Assembly: GCA_900766735.1 (NCBI GenBank)
Contig: CAAFWO010000052.1
Span: 86,060 to 150,059, forward strand
Origin: Clostridia bacterium
GTDB lineage: Bacteria; Bacillota; Clostridia; CAKSNL01; HGM11501
DNA length: 64,000 nt
Reading direction: 5' to 3'
Below are positions 26,080 through 35,322 of this stretch, piece after piece. The notes under the pieces are model-generated. The model saw nothing but the letters and a program-made list of their open reading frames with translations. It was not told the origin of the DNA and ran no database searches. The translations under genes and the position numbers were made by a program. The first letter of the stretch is position 1; every line of letters starts with the position of its first letter.

Positions 26080-26746
26080 GAACATTAAAAAAATCAGGGA
26101 GGAGATTGACCGCGCCGCATTAAAGGCCGGGCGCGACCCGGGCGAGATCACGCTTATGGCGGTCTCCAAGACCAAGCCCGTCGAGTCGGCAGTTTTGGCG
26201 GCGAAAAGCGGCGTTATTTTGGGCGAGAACTATGTTCAGGAATTTAAGGAAAAGTTTGAGGCGGAGCCCGAACTTCCCTGGCACTTTATCGGCCATCTTC
26301 AGACAAACAAGGTCAAATACATCGTCGGCAAGGCGAAAATGATCCATTCGGTGGACAGTCTGCATCTTGCCGAAAAGATAAATTCCGAGTCGGAAAAGAG
26401 GGGAATTGTGACAGATTGCCTCGCGGAAATAAATTCCGGGTGCGAGGAAAGCAAATTTGGTTTGACATTTTCCGAATCTTTATATATAATAAAAGAAATG
26501 GCCGAATTCAAGAACATAAGGTTAAGAGGGCTCATGACTGTTGCGCCGGTCTGCCAGAGCGCAGAGGACAACAGAGAGATATTTAAAAAGATGAAGGACA
26601 CTTTCCTTGAAATAAAAAAGGATGTGCCTTCATTTGACACGCTTTCGATGGGAATGAGCGCGGACTTTACCGTCGCCGTCGAAGAGGGGGCGTCGATAGT
26701 CAGAGTCGGGACAGCGATATTCGGCGAGAGAAACTATACAAAGTGA
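26060..26746 (+). CDS. yggS: YggS/PROSC family pyridoxal phosphate homeostasis protein
   Basis: The 228-residue single-domain barrel has LMAVSKTKPV (PLP lysine, about 29-38), ENYVQEFKEKFE, WHFIGHLQTNKVKYI (about 73-87), and LSMGMSADFTVAVEEGASIVRVG near the end. It binds PLP and buffers its level; no catalytic activity is known. The start is GTG at 26060, which overlaps the upstream gene by 20 bases. Confidence 0.92.
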   Translation: MNTTISENIKKIREEIDRAALKAGRDPGEITLMAVSKTKPVESAVLAAKSGVILGENYVQEFKEKFEAEPELPWHFIGHLQTNKVKYIVGKAKMIHSVDSLHLAEKINSESEKRGIVTDCLAEINSGCEESKFGLTFSESLYIIKEMAEFKNIRLRGLMTVAPVCQSAEDNREIFKKMKDTFLEIKKDVPSFDTLSMGMSADFTVAVEEGASIVRVGTAIFGERNYTK

Positions 26747-26774
26747 AAAATTTTTATGAAAGGAAAGATACACT

Positions 26775-27302
26775 GTGGCAAACATTTTAAACAAGATCGG
26801 CGACATGATCTTCGGGCCCGAGGATTATGACGACGAGGAAATGACCGCCGAGGAAGAGACAGAAGAAAAAGAGGAAAAAAGAGGAATGGATCTTTTCCGC
26901 CGCGAAGAGCCGAAGGCGGAGATAAAGAAGGACGATTTTTCCCGTTCATATAAAAAGGAGGACGACTTTTCGCGCACATACGGCAAGAAGGGCAAGGTCG
27001 TTAACATCACGTCGACGACTCAGTTCGAGGTCGTTGTGCTTCAGCCCGAGTCCTTTGAAGAGGCGAAGGACATTGCGGACAACTTGAAGGCGAAAAAGCC
27101 CGTTATCGTCAACCTTGAAAAGATCGAAAAAGAGCAGGCAAGAAGAATGGTCGACTTTGTTTCGGGCTCTTCCTATGCCTTGGGCGGCGACATTCAGAAG
27201 ATTTCAAATATGATCTTCTTGGTAACGCCCTACACGGTCGGAATCTTAGGCGACTTTAAGGACGAGCTTAAGAACAAGGGCATCTTCCCCTGGAGCTATT
27301 GA
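26775..27302 (+). CDS. sepF: Cell division protein SepF
   Basis: The 175-residue protein has an N-terminal amphipathic membrane-targeting helix (MANILNKIGDMIFG), an acidic and Lys-rich linker (about 15-80) and the SepF core (VVNITSTTQFEVVVLQPES ... VDFVSGSSYALGGDIQKIS ... FLVTP). It tethers FtsZ to the membrane. Start is GTG at 26775 with AAAGGAAAG upstream. Confidence 0.93.
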   Translation: MANILNKIGDMIFGPEDYDDEEMTAEEETEEKEEKRGMDLFRREEPKAEIKKDDFSRSYKKEDDFSRTYGKKGKVVNITSTTQFEVVVLQPESFEEAKDIADNLKAKKPVIVNLEKIEKEQARRMVDFVSGSSYALGGDIQKISNMIFLVTPYTVGILGDFKDELKNKGIFPWSY

Positions 27303-27303
27303 T

Positions 27304-27570
27304 ATGGTTCTTTTAATAATAGTCAGGCTTTTGGAGATATATGACTTTATCATTTTGTTAAGGTGCATATGTTCATTCATCTTTATGGGGACGTATAATT
27401 CGTTTTATATGTTCTTGGTGAAGATAACAGAGCCTGTGTTATCGCCGGTGAGAAACCTTCTTTCGCGCACGCCCCTGGGCAATCTGCCGCTTGATTTTTC
27501 ACCGGTCATCGTGATGCTTTTGATTGGAGTATTGGAGCGTTGGGTTTACTTATTAAGCAGAGTGTTTTAG
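27304..27570 (+). CDS. yggT: YggT family membrane protein
   Basis: The 88-residue protein has two hydrophobic segments around the conserved ITEPVLSPVRNLL motif (about 41-53) and DFSPVIVMLLI. It lies one base after sepF, its usual neighbour. Function is poorly known; it is linked to division or osmotic response in other bacteria. Confidence 0.88.
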   Translation: MVLLIIVRLLEIYDFIILLRCICSFIFMGTYNSFYMFLVKITEPVLSPVRNLLSRTPLGNLPLDFSPVIVMLLIGVLERWVYLLSRVF

Positions 27571-28304
27571 CGCACGGCGCCACGGAGGAGGAAAGGCTTA
27601 TCCTCGCGAAGGCTTACGACGCATATGTTAAAAGTGAAAAGAGCTTTTATCCGGCCTTCACGCATTTTTTAACGCCGGCAGAGGCCGCCGCGGTACGGCG
27701 CGCGTTTTCAAATTGCGAAGCCGTTTCGTTTTCCGGCGGATATGATGATGCCGAGCGCGTTATGGCGGGCTTTAATTCGGGGGACGGGGATTTTCCGATA
27801 ATGGCGGTACGCTTGTCGGGCGACTTTTCTCACATTGGTCACAGGGACGTTTTGGGGAGCTTAATGAGCCTTGGCATCGACCGCGCCGTGACGGGGGACA
27901 TTTTGGTCACGCCCGACGCGGTATATATCTTTTGCGAGGAGCGAATGGCAAAGTACATCGCGGAGAATTTAACCTCCGTTTCAAGGGAGGCCGTGAAATC
28001 CGAGGTCGTTTCGGTGGGCGAGATAAGCGCCGCGAGGCAGTTTGACGAGATCAAAAAAAGCGTTGCGTCCGAAAGGGCGGACGCAGTGGTCGGCGCGGTG
28101 TTCTCATTATCGAGGGCGGACGCGGCCGAGGCTATCGCGCGGCAGGAGGTTATGCTTAACTACAGCGTTTTGTCATCGAAGGACAAACGCATTTCGTCGG
28201 GCGACGTTATATCGGTAAGGGGCAGAGGAAAAGCCATAGTCACCTTTTCGGGGGACTTAAGCAAAAAGGGCAGGCTTTTCATTCTGATCAAAAAATATAA
28301 ATGA
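27540..28304 (+). CDS. ylmH: YlmH-like S4-domain RNA-binding protein
   Basis: The 254-residue protein has an N-terminal domain with GGYDDAERVMAGF (about 71-83) and FPIMAVRLSGDFSHIGHRDVLGSL, and a C-terminal S4 domain (about 180-250, with ISSGDVISVRGRGKAIV). YlmH has been linked to ribosome rescue and to cell division in Gram-positives. The TTG start at 27540 overlaps yggT by 31 bases with GGAG ten bases upstream; a later start would remove conserved sequence. Confidence 0.85.
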   Translation: MGLLIKQSVLAHGATEEERLILAKAYDAYVKSEKSFYPAFTHFLTPAEAAAVRRAFSNCEAVSFSGGYDDAERVMAGFNSGDGDFPIMAVRLSGDFSHIGHRDVLGSLMSLGIDRAVTGDILVTPDAVYIFCEERMAKYIAENLTSVSREAVKSEVVSVGEISAARQFDEIKKSVASERADAVVGAVFSLSRADAAEAIARQEVMLNYSVLSSKDKRISSGDVISVRGRGKAIVTFSGDLSKKGRLFILIKKYK

Positions 28305-28321
28305 TTTAAGGAGTTGGTTTT

Positions 28322-28771
28322 ATGTATTCACCGCTTGAGCTTGAACAGATCGAATTTGAAAAAAAGGCGTTCGGCGGCTACAGTATGGAGGATGTTGACA
28401 GAACATTTTCCGTGCTTAAGAGGGATTACGAGGAGCTTTATGTTGAAAACTCCGAGCTTAAGAAAAAGTTAAAGGCATTGGAGAGCCAGGTTTCCGAGAG
28501 CGAGGATATGAAGGAGACGCTTCACAATGTCTTAATCGCGGCTCAGAAGTCGAGCGACGAGAAGAAAGAGGCGAGCGAGAAAGAGGCCGAGCTCATCATC
28601 AAAAAGGCCGAGCTCGACGCGGAAAAGATCAAAAGCGGCGCGGAAAAAGAGGTTATGGACTTAGAGAAGAAGAAAGAGGACTTAAAGAACGAGGTCTCCG
28701 TTTTCGTGACAAAGATGAGCGCGCTTTTCGAGGCGCAGGTCAAGTATTTAAATAAGTCGGAGGAGTTATAA
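28322..28771 (+). CDS. divIVA: DivIVA-domain protein
   Basis: The 149-residue protein has the N-terminal DivIVA motif (YSPLELEQIEFEKKAFGGYSMEDVDRTF split around the membrane-binding loop, about 2-29) followed by a long coiled coil rich in Glu and Lys (about 35-145). It should bind curved membrane at septa or poles. AAGGAG lies upstream of the ATG. Confidence 0.9.
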   Translation: MYSPLELEQIEFEKKAFGGYSMEDVDRTFSVLKRDYEELYVENSELKKKLKALESQVSESEDMKETLHNVLIAAQKSSDEKKEASEKEAELIIKKAELDAEKIKSGAEKEVMDLEKKKEDLKNEVSVFVTKMSALFEAQVKYLNKSEEL

Positions 28772-29235
28772 TGTATCTTGCGGTGTGCGGGGCGCTGACT
28801 CTTTTGGTCGTATTGCTTGACTACATTACGAAAAGGATCGTATCGGGCAATATGGTGCTCTATCAGTCGATTCCGGTGATAAAGGGTGTTTTTAACATCA
28901 CATACGTTAAAAACACCGGCGCGTCGTTCGGGATGATGGCCGGAGCAAGGTGGTTCTTCGTCGCGGTCACGGTGATTTTAATCGCCGCGGTCATTTACTA
29001 TGCGGTGAAGAACAAGATCACCGATAAGCTTTTTTTAGTCTCCGCCTCGTTCGTTGTCGGCGGCGGAATCGGCAACCTGATCGACAGGATCGCGACCGGC
29101 GCGGTGGTGGACTTTTTTGACTTTTGCCTCATCAATTTTGCGATATTCAACGTGGCGGACTGTTTTGTCGTCGTCGGCGTTATATTAATGGCAATATATT
29201 ATATTAAAGAAGAGAAAACGAAAAAAGAGGAATAG
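28771..29235 (+). CDS. lspA: Lipoprotein signal peptidase II
   Basis: The 154-residue membrane protein has four membrane segments and the conserved blocks NTGASFG (about 50-56), GGGIGNLIDR (about 91-100), GAVVDFFDF and FNVADCFVVVG with the two catalytic Asp residues. It cuts the signal peptides of prolipoproteins such as those at 1125 and 48915. It overlaps the divIVA stop by one base (TAATG). Confidence 0.96.
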   Translation: MYLAVCGALTLLVVLLDYITKRIVSGNMVLYQSIPVIKGVFNITYVKNTGASFGMMAGARWFFVAVTVILIAAVIYYAVKNKITDKLFLVSASFVVGGGIGNLIDRIATGAVVDFFDFCLINFAIFNVADCFVVVGVILMAIYYIKEEKTKKEE

Positions 29236-29237
29236 AC

Positions 29238-30161
29238 ATGGAGAAAAGCATTAAGGTCACAGAGGGCGGCAAAAACGTCCGGGCGGACGTTTTTGTTTCC
29301 GAAAATGAGGAGGATATTTCGCGTTCGTTCGCGGGTCGGCTTTTTTCCGAGGGGCTGGCGAAGGTGAACGGGAGTGCGGCAAAGCCGAGCCTGAAGTTAA
29401 AAGAGGGCGATGTCATAACCTTCACGCTTCCCGAGCCCGAGGCGATCGACGCCGTGCCCGAGGACATTTTATTGGACATCGTCTATGAAGATGACAGCGT
29501 TTTGGTCATAAACAAGCCGCGCGGAATGGTTGTGCATCCGGCGGTCGGAAATGAAAGAGGCACGGTTGTGAACGCCGCGCTTTTTCACTGTCAGGGCTCG
29601 CTTTCCGGCATCAACGGGAGCGTGCGCCCGGGGATCGTTCACAGGATCGATAAGGACACGACGGGTCTATTGATCATCGCGAAGAACGACCGCGCGCATA
29701 AGAGCCTGACAGATCAGCTGGCCGACCGGTCGCTCTCGAGGGTGTATTACGCGCTCGTGAACGGCAATATTAAGGAGGACGGCGGCACCGTCGACGCGCC
29801 GATCGGCAGAAGCCCGAAGGACAGAAAGAAGATGGCCGTCGTGCCGGACGGGCGCAGTGCGGTGACGGATTTTGAGGTGATCGAGCGGTTCGGCGCATAC
29901 ACTTTGGTTCGGTGTAAGTTAAGAACCGGGCGGACGCACCAGATCAGGGTGCATATGAAGCACATCGGCCACAGCGTGGTGGGCGACAAGGCGTACGGCA
30001 TCAAGAACGAGCGGTTCGCGCTTGCCGGTCAGCTCCTTCACGCGAAGGAAATTTCCTTCATTCACCCCGAAACCGGGGAAAAGGTGACATTTTCGTGCCC
30101 TCTGCCCGAGGATTTTTCCGCGGTTTTAGAGGTTTTGAGAAAAACGAAAAAGGAAGATTAG
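29238..30161 (+). CDS. rluD: RluA/RluD-family 23S rRNA pseudouridine synthase
   Basis: The 307-residue protein has an N-terminal S4 domain (about 12-75) and the catalytic motif GIVHRIDKDTTGLLIIAK (about 134-151, catalytic Asp in RIDKDT), then RTGRTHQIRVHM. It isomerises uridines in 23S rRNA; the lspA neighbourhood and the S4 domain favour RluD. The last gene of the long operon, followed by a terminator. Confidence 0.92.
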   Translation: MEKSIKVTEGGKNVRADVFVSENEEDISRSFAGRLFSEGLAKVNGSAAKPSLKLKEGDVITFTLPEPEAIDAVPEDILLDIVYEDDSVLVINKPRGMVVHPAVGNERGTVVNAALFHCQGSLSGINGSVRPGIVHRIDKDTTGLLIIAKNDRAHKSLTDQLADRSLSRVYYALVNGNIKEDGGTVDAPIGRSPKDRKKMAVVPDGRSAVTDFEVIERFGAYTLVRCKLRTGRTHQIRVHMKHIGHSVVGDKAYGIKNERFALAGQLLHAKEISFIHPETGEKVTFSCPLPEDFSAVLEVLRKTKKED

Positions 30162-30173
30162 GGTAAAAACGTG

Positions 30174-30197
30174 GGACGGCGCCGGCCGTCCTTTTTT
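30174..30197 (+). terminator. Terminator of the miaB-rluD operon
   Basis: GGACGGC and GCCGTCC pair around a four-base CGCCG-type loop, followed by six T residues. Confidence 0.85.
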
Positions 30198-30216
30198 GTG
30201 CACATCACGAAGAGCG

Positions 30217-30247
30217 CCCGTAGGGTCGATTCACGAATCGACCGGCC
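30217..30247. repeat. Intergenic palindrome family A
   Basis: It reads CCCGTAGGGTCGATTCAC then GAATCGACCGGCC. The palindromic core is the same as at 772-798, in the opposite orientation relative to the TAGGG edge. Confidence 0.75.
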
Positions 30248-30328
30248 ACAAAACATACGTCCGTCTTCTTTGCCGTCAGATTTCACTAAAAAGAGCAATA
30301 TTTCTGAACAAAAGGAGGAACTATATTA

Positions 30329-33076
30329 ATGAAACGAAGAGTATGTATTTTACTTGCGCTCACGCTTCTTTTGTCGGCCTTTGTTTCCGTTTCGGCGGCA
30401 GACAAGGTGTTCACGGCGAAGGACGTGACGGAGCAGATCGGCGACGTTAAGATCGAAAACGGCGTCGTTGCTATCGGCGGAAATCTGAAGCTTTCCGCTA
30501 TCGGGTTCAAGGCGGATCTGACGGGCGTTAAGTCCATCGAGATCAAGGCAAAGGAATACCGTGACCCGAACGGTGAAATTTTCAGAGTTAAGGTGGACGA
30601 CCCCAATTCATTAAGCATCGGCGAGATCGTGTTCGGTGACGGATCCGATACCGCAAGCGGTAACATCAGCGAGCAGAAGGGCGTTCACACGGTCTATCTT
30701 TATACGACGCTCCTTTCGACCGGTGCCAAGTGGGAGATTGAGACCATCACGTTAAAGAGCGAGGCTAAAAAGCTCGTAACCCCCGTGCCGGACGATAAGA
30801 TAATCGACAACTGGCACGACACATGGGCCGCGACCGACAGCTACGGAAGGCGCGTTGCGGACTTTGAGGAAACCGGACCCGTTAAAGAGGGAAACCGCAA
30901 AGTCGGTATGTTCTACTGGCCGAGCCTTACGACCGGCACGACCGGTGTGACGCCCGATATTTTAAGGGCACATCCCGAAGCGTACGGCGACTTTAAGAAC
31001 CCGGCGTGGAAGAACGGCGGCAAGGAAATAGCTTACTGGTGGGGCGAGCCTGTTTACGGCTTTTACTCAGAGACTGATTACTGGGTGCTTAAAAAGCACG
31101 GCACGATCCTTGCAAACGCCGGTGTGGACGCGATATTTATGGACTACACCAACGACGCGGGATTAAACATCAAGAACTACAACCGCATTTTAAGGGTGTT
31201 CCACGACCTTCGCGAGGAGGGCATAAACGCTCCCAAGGTCAGCATCTACGGCAACATGGGCGGCGCGTCGAACGGAACTCCGAGAGAGGTTCTGCCGGCG
31301 ATGTATTATAATCAGGTTAAGTCCGGCGAGTGGGACGACCTCATCTTCTACTGGGAGGGCGACCCGATGTACATAAACTTCCCGCTCTCCGAAAAGTCAA
31401 AGGTGACCGAGGATAAGGATCTTGAAAAGCTCTTTGCAGACATTGACTTCAAGCTCAACTTAAGAGACACGGGCGAGCTTCGCGGCGGCGCCGCAACAAG
31501 GGAACACCGCCACGTAAACTGGCTTGAGGAATATCCCCAGCATCCCTTCGGCGTGACGGACAGCGGAAGAAGAGAGACAATCTCATTGGCTGTCGGAATC
31601 AACCAGTCTTATGTTGACGGAAGCTCGATTGTCGGCGTATTTTCCGACCCCTATACAAAGGGCAGAGCATATTCCGAGGCGTTCGGCGAGGACTACAGAG
31701 CGGACAACGGAAGAACCGCATATTTCTTCCGCGAGCAGGCCGCTCATGCTCTTAACGTGGACGCGGAATTCGTGTTCGTTGACGGCTGGAACGAGTGGAA
31801 GACACCCATCTATAACTCTTTCGGAACCCACACGGGAACGGTTTTCGTTGACCTTTTTGACGAGGAGAACAGCCGTGACTTTGAGCCTTCCAGAAGCTAT
31901 TTAAAGGACGACTATTATAACCTTTTAGTCGACTTTATAAGAAAATACAAGGGCACGCGCCCGGCACCCGTTGCAACCGCGGCCGCAACTATCGACATTA
32001 ACGGCGCACCGTCGCAGTGGGACTCTGTCGGCCCGATGTTCTATAACGACTTTGACAACTATGAGCGCGACTACACCGGCGGAGAGGACTTTGAGACGGG
32101 CGAGCCCGTAAGCTATAAGACGACAGTCAACAACTCCATTTCGCGCGCGAAGGTCGCAAGAGATAACGATAATTTCTATTTCTATGTTAAGACGGTGAAC
32201 CCCATAAAGACCGGCACTCCCGGATTTATGAACCTCTACATAAACTCTGACAGAAACCCGGCAACAGGCTGGGAGGGCTTTGACTACTCCGTTAACGTGG
32301 CCGGCGACAAGGTTCTTGCAAAGGCGGTAAATAACTCCTGGAGCTGGGAGCCTGTTGGTAACATTAACTACACCGTATCGGGCGACGTACTTCAGATGGC
32401 GATCCCGAGAAGCCTCTTAGGCGAGACCGGAACGGTTGACTTTGAGTTTAAGTGGACTGACTCCTTAGTTTGCGACGGAGATTATCTTGACTTCTATTCT
32501 GAAGGCTCCGTAGCTCCTATGGGCAAGTTTAACTACGTTTACACAGAGGTTGAGCAGACCGCTCTTACTCAGGCTGAGCGCGACGCGCTTCCCGACGTTT
32601 CGATCCTCAAGGCGGGCACATCCAAGGCAATTATCGACGGCGGAAAGATGCCTGTTTACGAGAAGGACACCGCGGTTACTCCGTTTGAGATGAACGGAAC
32701 GCTCTATGTTCCGCTCGAAACCTATGAAGAGATCTTGGACTACGGCTTTACAAAGGTTGAATATTCGGCAGAGGACAACACGGTTTACCTCGGAAGGCAC
32801 GACTTAGAGCCCAATTCGACCGGGAACGTTTACACCATCACGAACTACGAGTGGACATATTCTGTTGTCGGCTCGCTTGAGGCAAGAAACAACGGAACGC
32901 TCCGCACGCTCACCAACGCATGCGTAACGGCTAACGGCCTTGTCTACGTTCCGGTGTCCTACGCGGCAGACGTTTTCGGCTGGTCCGTAAGGAACGTGGG
33001 CGGCGGAATCTGGACGGTGTCCAGAAACCCGGCAAGCGAGAGTGCGGTCAACGCAGTGCTTCATCATTTAGGTTAA
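30329..33076 (+). CDS. Secreted multidomain glycan-active protein, second paralogue
   Basis: The 915-residue protein repeats the architecture of 10053-12731: signal peptide (1-24), CBM6-like sandwich (to about 150, with KGVHTVYLYT), barrel region (about 170-530) with VDAIFMDYTND (about 267-277) and FVFVDGWNEWK (about 480-490), a CBM9-like module (about 555-715, with FMNLYINSDRN) and a C-terminal copper amine oxidase N-terminal-like domain (about 745-900). Conservation of DYTN and GWNE(W/F) between the copies points to the active site. No CAZy family can be named with confidence. AAAGGAGG precedes the start. The partner gene downstream is broken, but this one is intact. Confidence 0.65.
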   Translation: MKRRVCILLALTLLLSAFVSVSAADKVFTAKDVTEQIGDVKIENGVVAIGGNLKLSAIGFKADLTGVKSIEIKAKEYRDPNGEIFRVKVDDPNSLSIGEIVFGDGSDTASGNISEQKGVHTVYLYTTLLSTGAKWEIETITLKSEAKKLVTPVPDDKIIDNWHDTWAATDSYGRRVADFEETGPVKEGNRKVGMFYWPSLTTGTTGVTPDILRAHPEAYGDFKNPAWKNGGKEIAYWWGEPVYGFYSETDYWVLKKHGTILANAGVDAIFMDYTNDAGLNIKNYNRILRVFHDLREEGINAPKVSIYGNMGGASNGTPREVLPAMYYNQVKSGEWDDLIFYWEGDPMYINFPLSEKSKVTEDKDLEKLFADIDFKLNLRDTGELRGGAATREHRHVNWLEEYPQHPFGVTDSGRRETISLAVGINQSYVDGSSIVGVFSDPYTKGRAYSEAFGEDYRADNGRTAYFFREQAAHALNVDAEFVFVDGWNEWKTPIYNSFGTHTGTVFVDLFDEENSRDFEPSRSYLKDDYYNLLVDFIRKYKGTRPAPVATAAATIDINGAPSQWDSVGPMFYNDFDNYERDYTGGEDFETGEPVSYKTTVNNSISRAKVARDNDNFYFYVKTVNPIKTGTPGFMNLYINSDRNPATGWEGFDYSVNVAGDKVLAKAVNNSWSWEPVGNINYTVSGDVLQMAIPRSLLGETGTVDFEFKWTDSLVCDGDYLDFYSEGSVAPMGKFNYVYTEVEQTALTQAERDALPDVSILKAGTSKAIIDGGKMPVYEKDTAVTPFEMNGTLYVPLETYEEILDYGFTKVEYSAEDNTVYLGRHDLEPNSTGNVYTITNYEWTYSVVGSLEARNNGTLRTLTNACVTANGLVYVPVSYAADVFGWSVRNVGGGIWTVSRNPASESAVNAVLHHLG

Positions 33077-33090
33077 GGAGGGACTGTTAA

Positions 33091-35204
33091 ATGAAAAAGA
33101 TAATATCACTTATTTTAGCTCTCCTTATGATAGAGAGCCTGGCATTCACCTCATTTGCGGAGGAGAAAATATTGCCCCGCGCATCGAGCTGGACAATCAC
33201 TGCGTCCTCGTCATATCCGACGGGCGACATCAGCGCCGCGTTTGACGGTAGCGGCGCGTCATTCTGGCACTCCGACTATAACCATAACGGCAAGGAGTTT
33301 GTCTGGATAGCGGAATGCCCCCACGCGATACACATCTATTTCGGCGGAATAACCAAGGTTTCGGGCTTCCGATATCTTCCGAGACAGGACGGAAACGACG
33401 TCGGACTTTTTGGCGAGTTCAGGGTTTTCGGCTCCAAGGACGGAACTGAATATACCGAAATATATGAAGGAAAATTCACATGGGACGGAACGGACAGAAA
33501 AGCAAAATCCGTTTCATGGGGCGATATGGACCTTCGCGCAATCCAGATTGAAATTTTAAGCACCAACGGCGGCTTTGCGACCGCGGCGGCTGTCGATCTT
33601 TTGACAGGCGGAACGGGAAGCCCCATAAACAAGGGCGCAAAAATGCTTGTTGAGCCGCCCTATATCGCACCCGGCGAGTCAAACGGAGAGATCATCGAGC
33701 GCGGCGACGAGGCATGGGAGATCGAGGCAAGCTCGAACGACAAGAACAACGGGATCGGAGGCGCGTTTGACGGTAAGGAGTCGACCTTCTGGCACACCGC
33801 TTATCAGACGAACGACGAGAACACCGAGATCGTCTCGCACGACGAGCCTCCGCACACTATCACCGTTAAATTCCCCGAAGTCAAGGAAATTTCCGGATTC
33901 ATCGTTGTTCCGCGTACGGGAAGCGATGCGGGCAAATTCAAGAAGTTTGAAATCTATTCGTCAATGAACGGCGATGATTTCGAGAAGATTTACGAGGGCA
34001 ACTTTGTCATTATCGGCGGCGACTGGTCTGAGAGCACGGCTTCATGGGGCAACACCAAGATGAAGGCGATCAGAATCGTTATAACAGAGTCGTTGGGCGG
34101 ATACGGCACGGCGGCGGAGATCAAATTCTTAAAGGACTCCAAGCCTTCGAAAAGAGCGTTTGACTTCTCCGACTGGAAAATTTCCGTCCGCAATCAGAAC
34201 ATGGAAAACTGTTCTGCATCGTGGGGTCGATAGGAAGAATTGTTGACGGCAACGCGGACGCTTACTGGCACTCATACTACGAGGCTGAGGGCGCAAACAT
34301 CACCAAGATGGAGAAGGCTCCCTTCTGGATCGATATGGTTCTTCCCGAGAAGGACACGATCGAGGGCTTTGAATACACCCCCAGAAACGACAGCTGGCAG
34401 GGCAGACTTGTAGAGTACAACATCAATGTTTCGGACTCGGACGACGGCGAGCTTACCACGATCTATACAGGTCACGAGAGCCGCGACTCCGGCTCTAAGA
34501 GAACGATCAACTTCGGTATCGCGGTCGAGGTCAAGAGAATCCAGATCGAGATCATTCAGTCTGCAGGCGACTATGCGGCGATCTCGGACTTCATATTCAC
34601 TCCCGGTTAGAAGGGAACAGAGGTCGTTGCTCTTGACAAGTTTGTCGACGAGATGCATAACACGTTCTTAAACGAGATCGACAAATCAAATTATGTTGTT
34701 GAGGCGGATATTGAGAATTTCGGAACAAAGTGGAAGCTTACGAACATCTTTGACGGAGCAACCTCCTCTGCATGGCAGTCCGAGACGGCAACAAGGCCGG
34801 TCACGATCAAGGTTGACCTTGGCGGAAAGCACATTATAAGAGCAATCAACATCTCTCCGATGCTTTCGGCCGGCTTTATCGGCTACTGGGAACAGTTCGA
34901 CATTTTAACAAGCTCGGACGGCAAGAACTATAAGGAGCTCATAAAGGACTACAGCTTCCCGAAGAGAGACCTCTCCGAGAAGACCATCACGTTAGATGAG
35001 CCGGTTCAGACAAGATACATTGCCTTCCGCGTGAAGAAATACACGATTTACATCGAAAAGGCAGGTCAGACCATTCGTTACACGATGACCGCGCCGCCCA
35101 AGATCAAGAACGGCAGAACTTATATTCCGGTCCGCTTCGTTTCGGAGCACCTGGGCTATAATGTCGGCTGGGACGGCGAAACAAAGACCATCACGATCAA
35201 CTAA
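33091..35204 (+). pseudogene. Discoidin-domain secreted protein disrupted by a frameshift and a nonsense codon
   Basis: The frame from 33091 encodes a signal peptide and two discoidin-type domains (AFDGSGASFWHS, AFDGKESTFWHT), then runs into TAG at 34231. Homology continues in the frame one base back (GSIGRIVDGNADAYWHS), which fits loss of one G from the GGGG run at 34223-34226. That frame is stopped again by TAG at 34608-34610 (FTPG, stop, KGTEVVALDKF), probably from GAG, and then continues with another discoidin domain and a short amine-oxidase-N-like end to 35204. The intact form would have about 704 residues and four discoidin domains. Its C-terminal domain is only half the length seen at 12745-14190, so an internal deletion is likely too. 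Confidence 0.8.
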
Positions 35205-35244
35205 AAAAATCGGTGAGACTATTATTTTGTCTCACCGATTTTTT
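35205..35244 (+). terminator. Terminator after the second secreted module
   Basis: AAAAATCGGTGAGAC and GTCTCACCGATTTTT pair around a nine-base loop. Confidence 0.9.
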
Positions 35245-35287
35245 GATGAAGAAGATGGCGTCCCTATGGTTGGGGTAATAGGTGCGC

Positions 35288-35316
35288 CGCAGGGTCGGTT
35301 CTCGGAATCGACCGCC
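35288..35316. repeat. Intergenic palindrome family A, diverged copy
   Basis: It reads CGCAGGGTCGGTTCTCG then GAATCGACCGCC; the arms carry several changes from the 30217 copy. Confidence 0.65.
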
Positions 35317-35322
35317 GATTTT

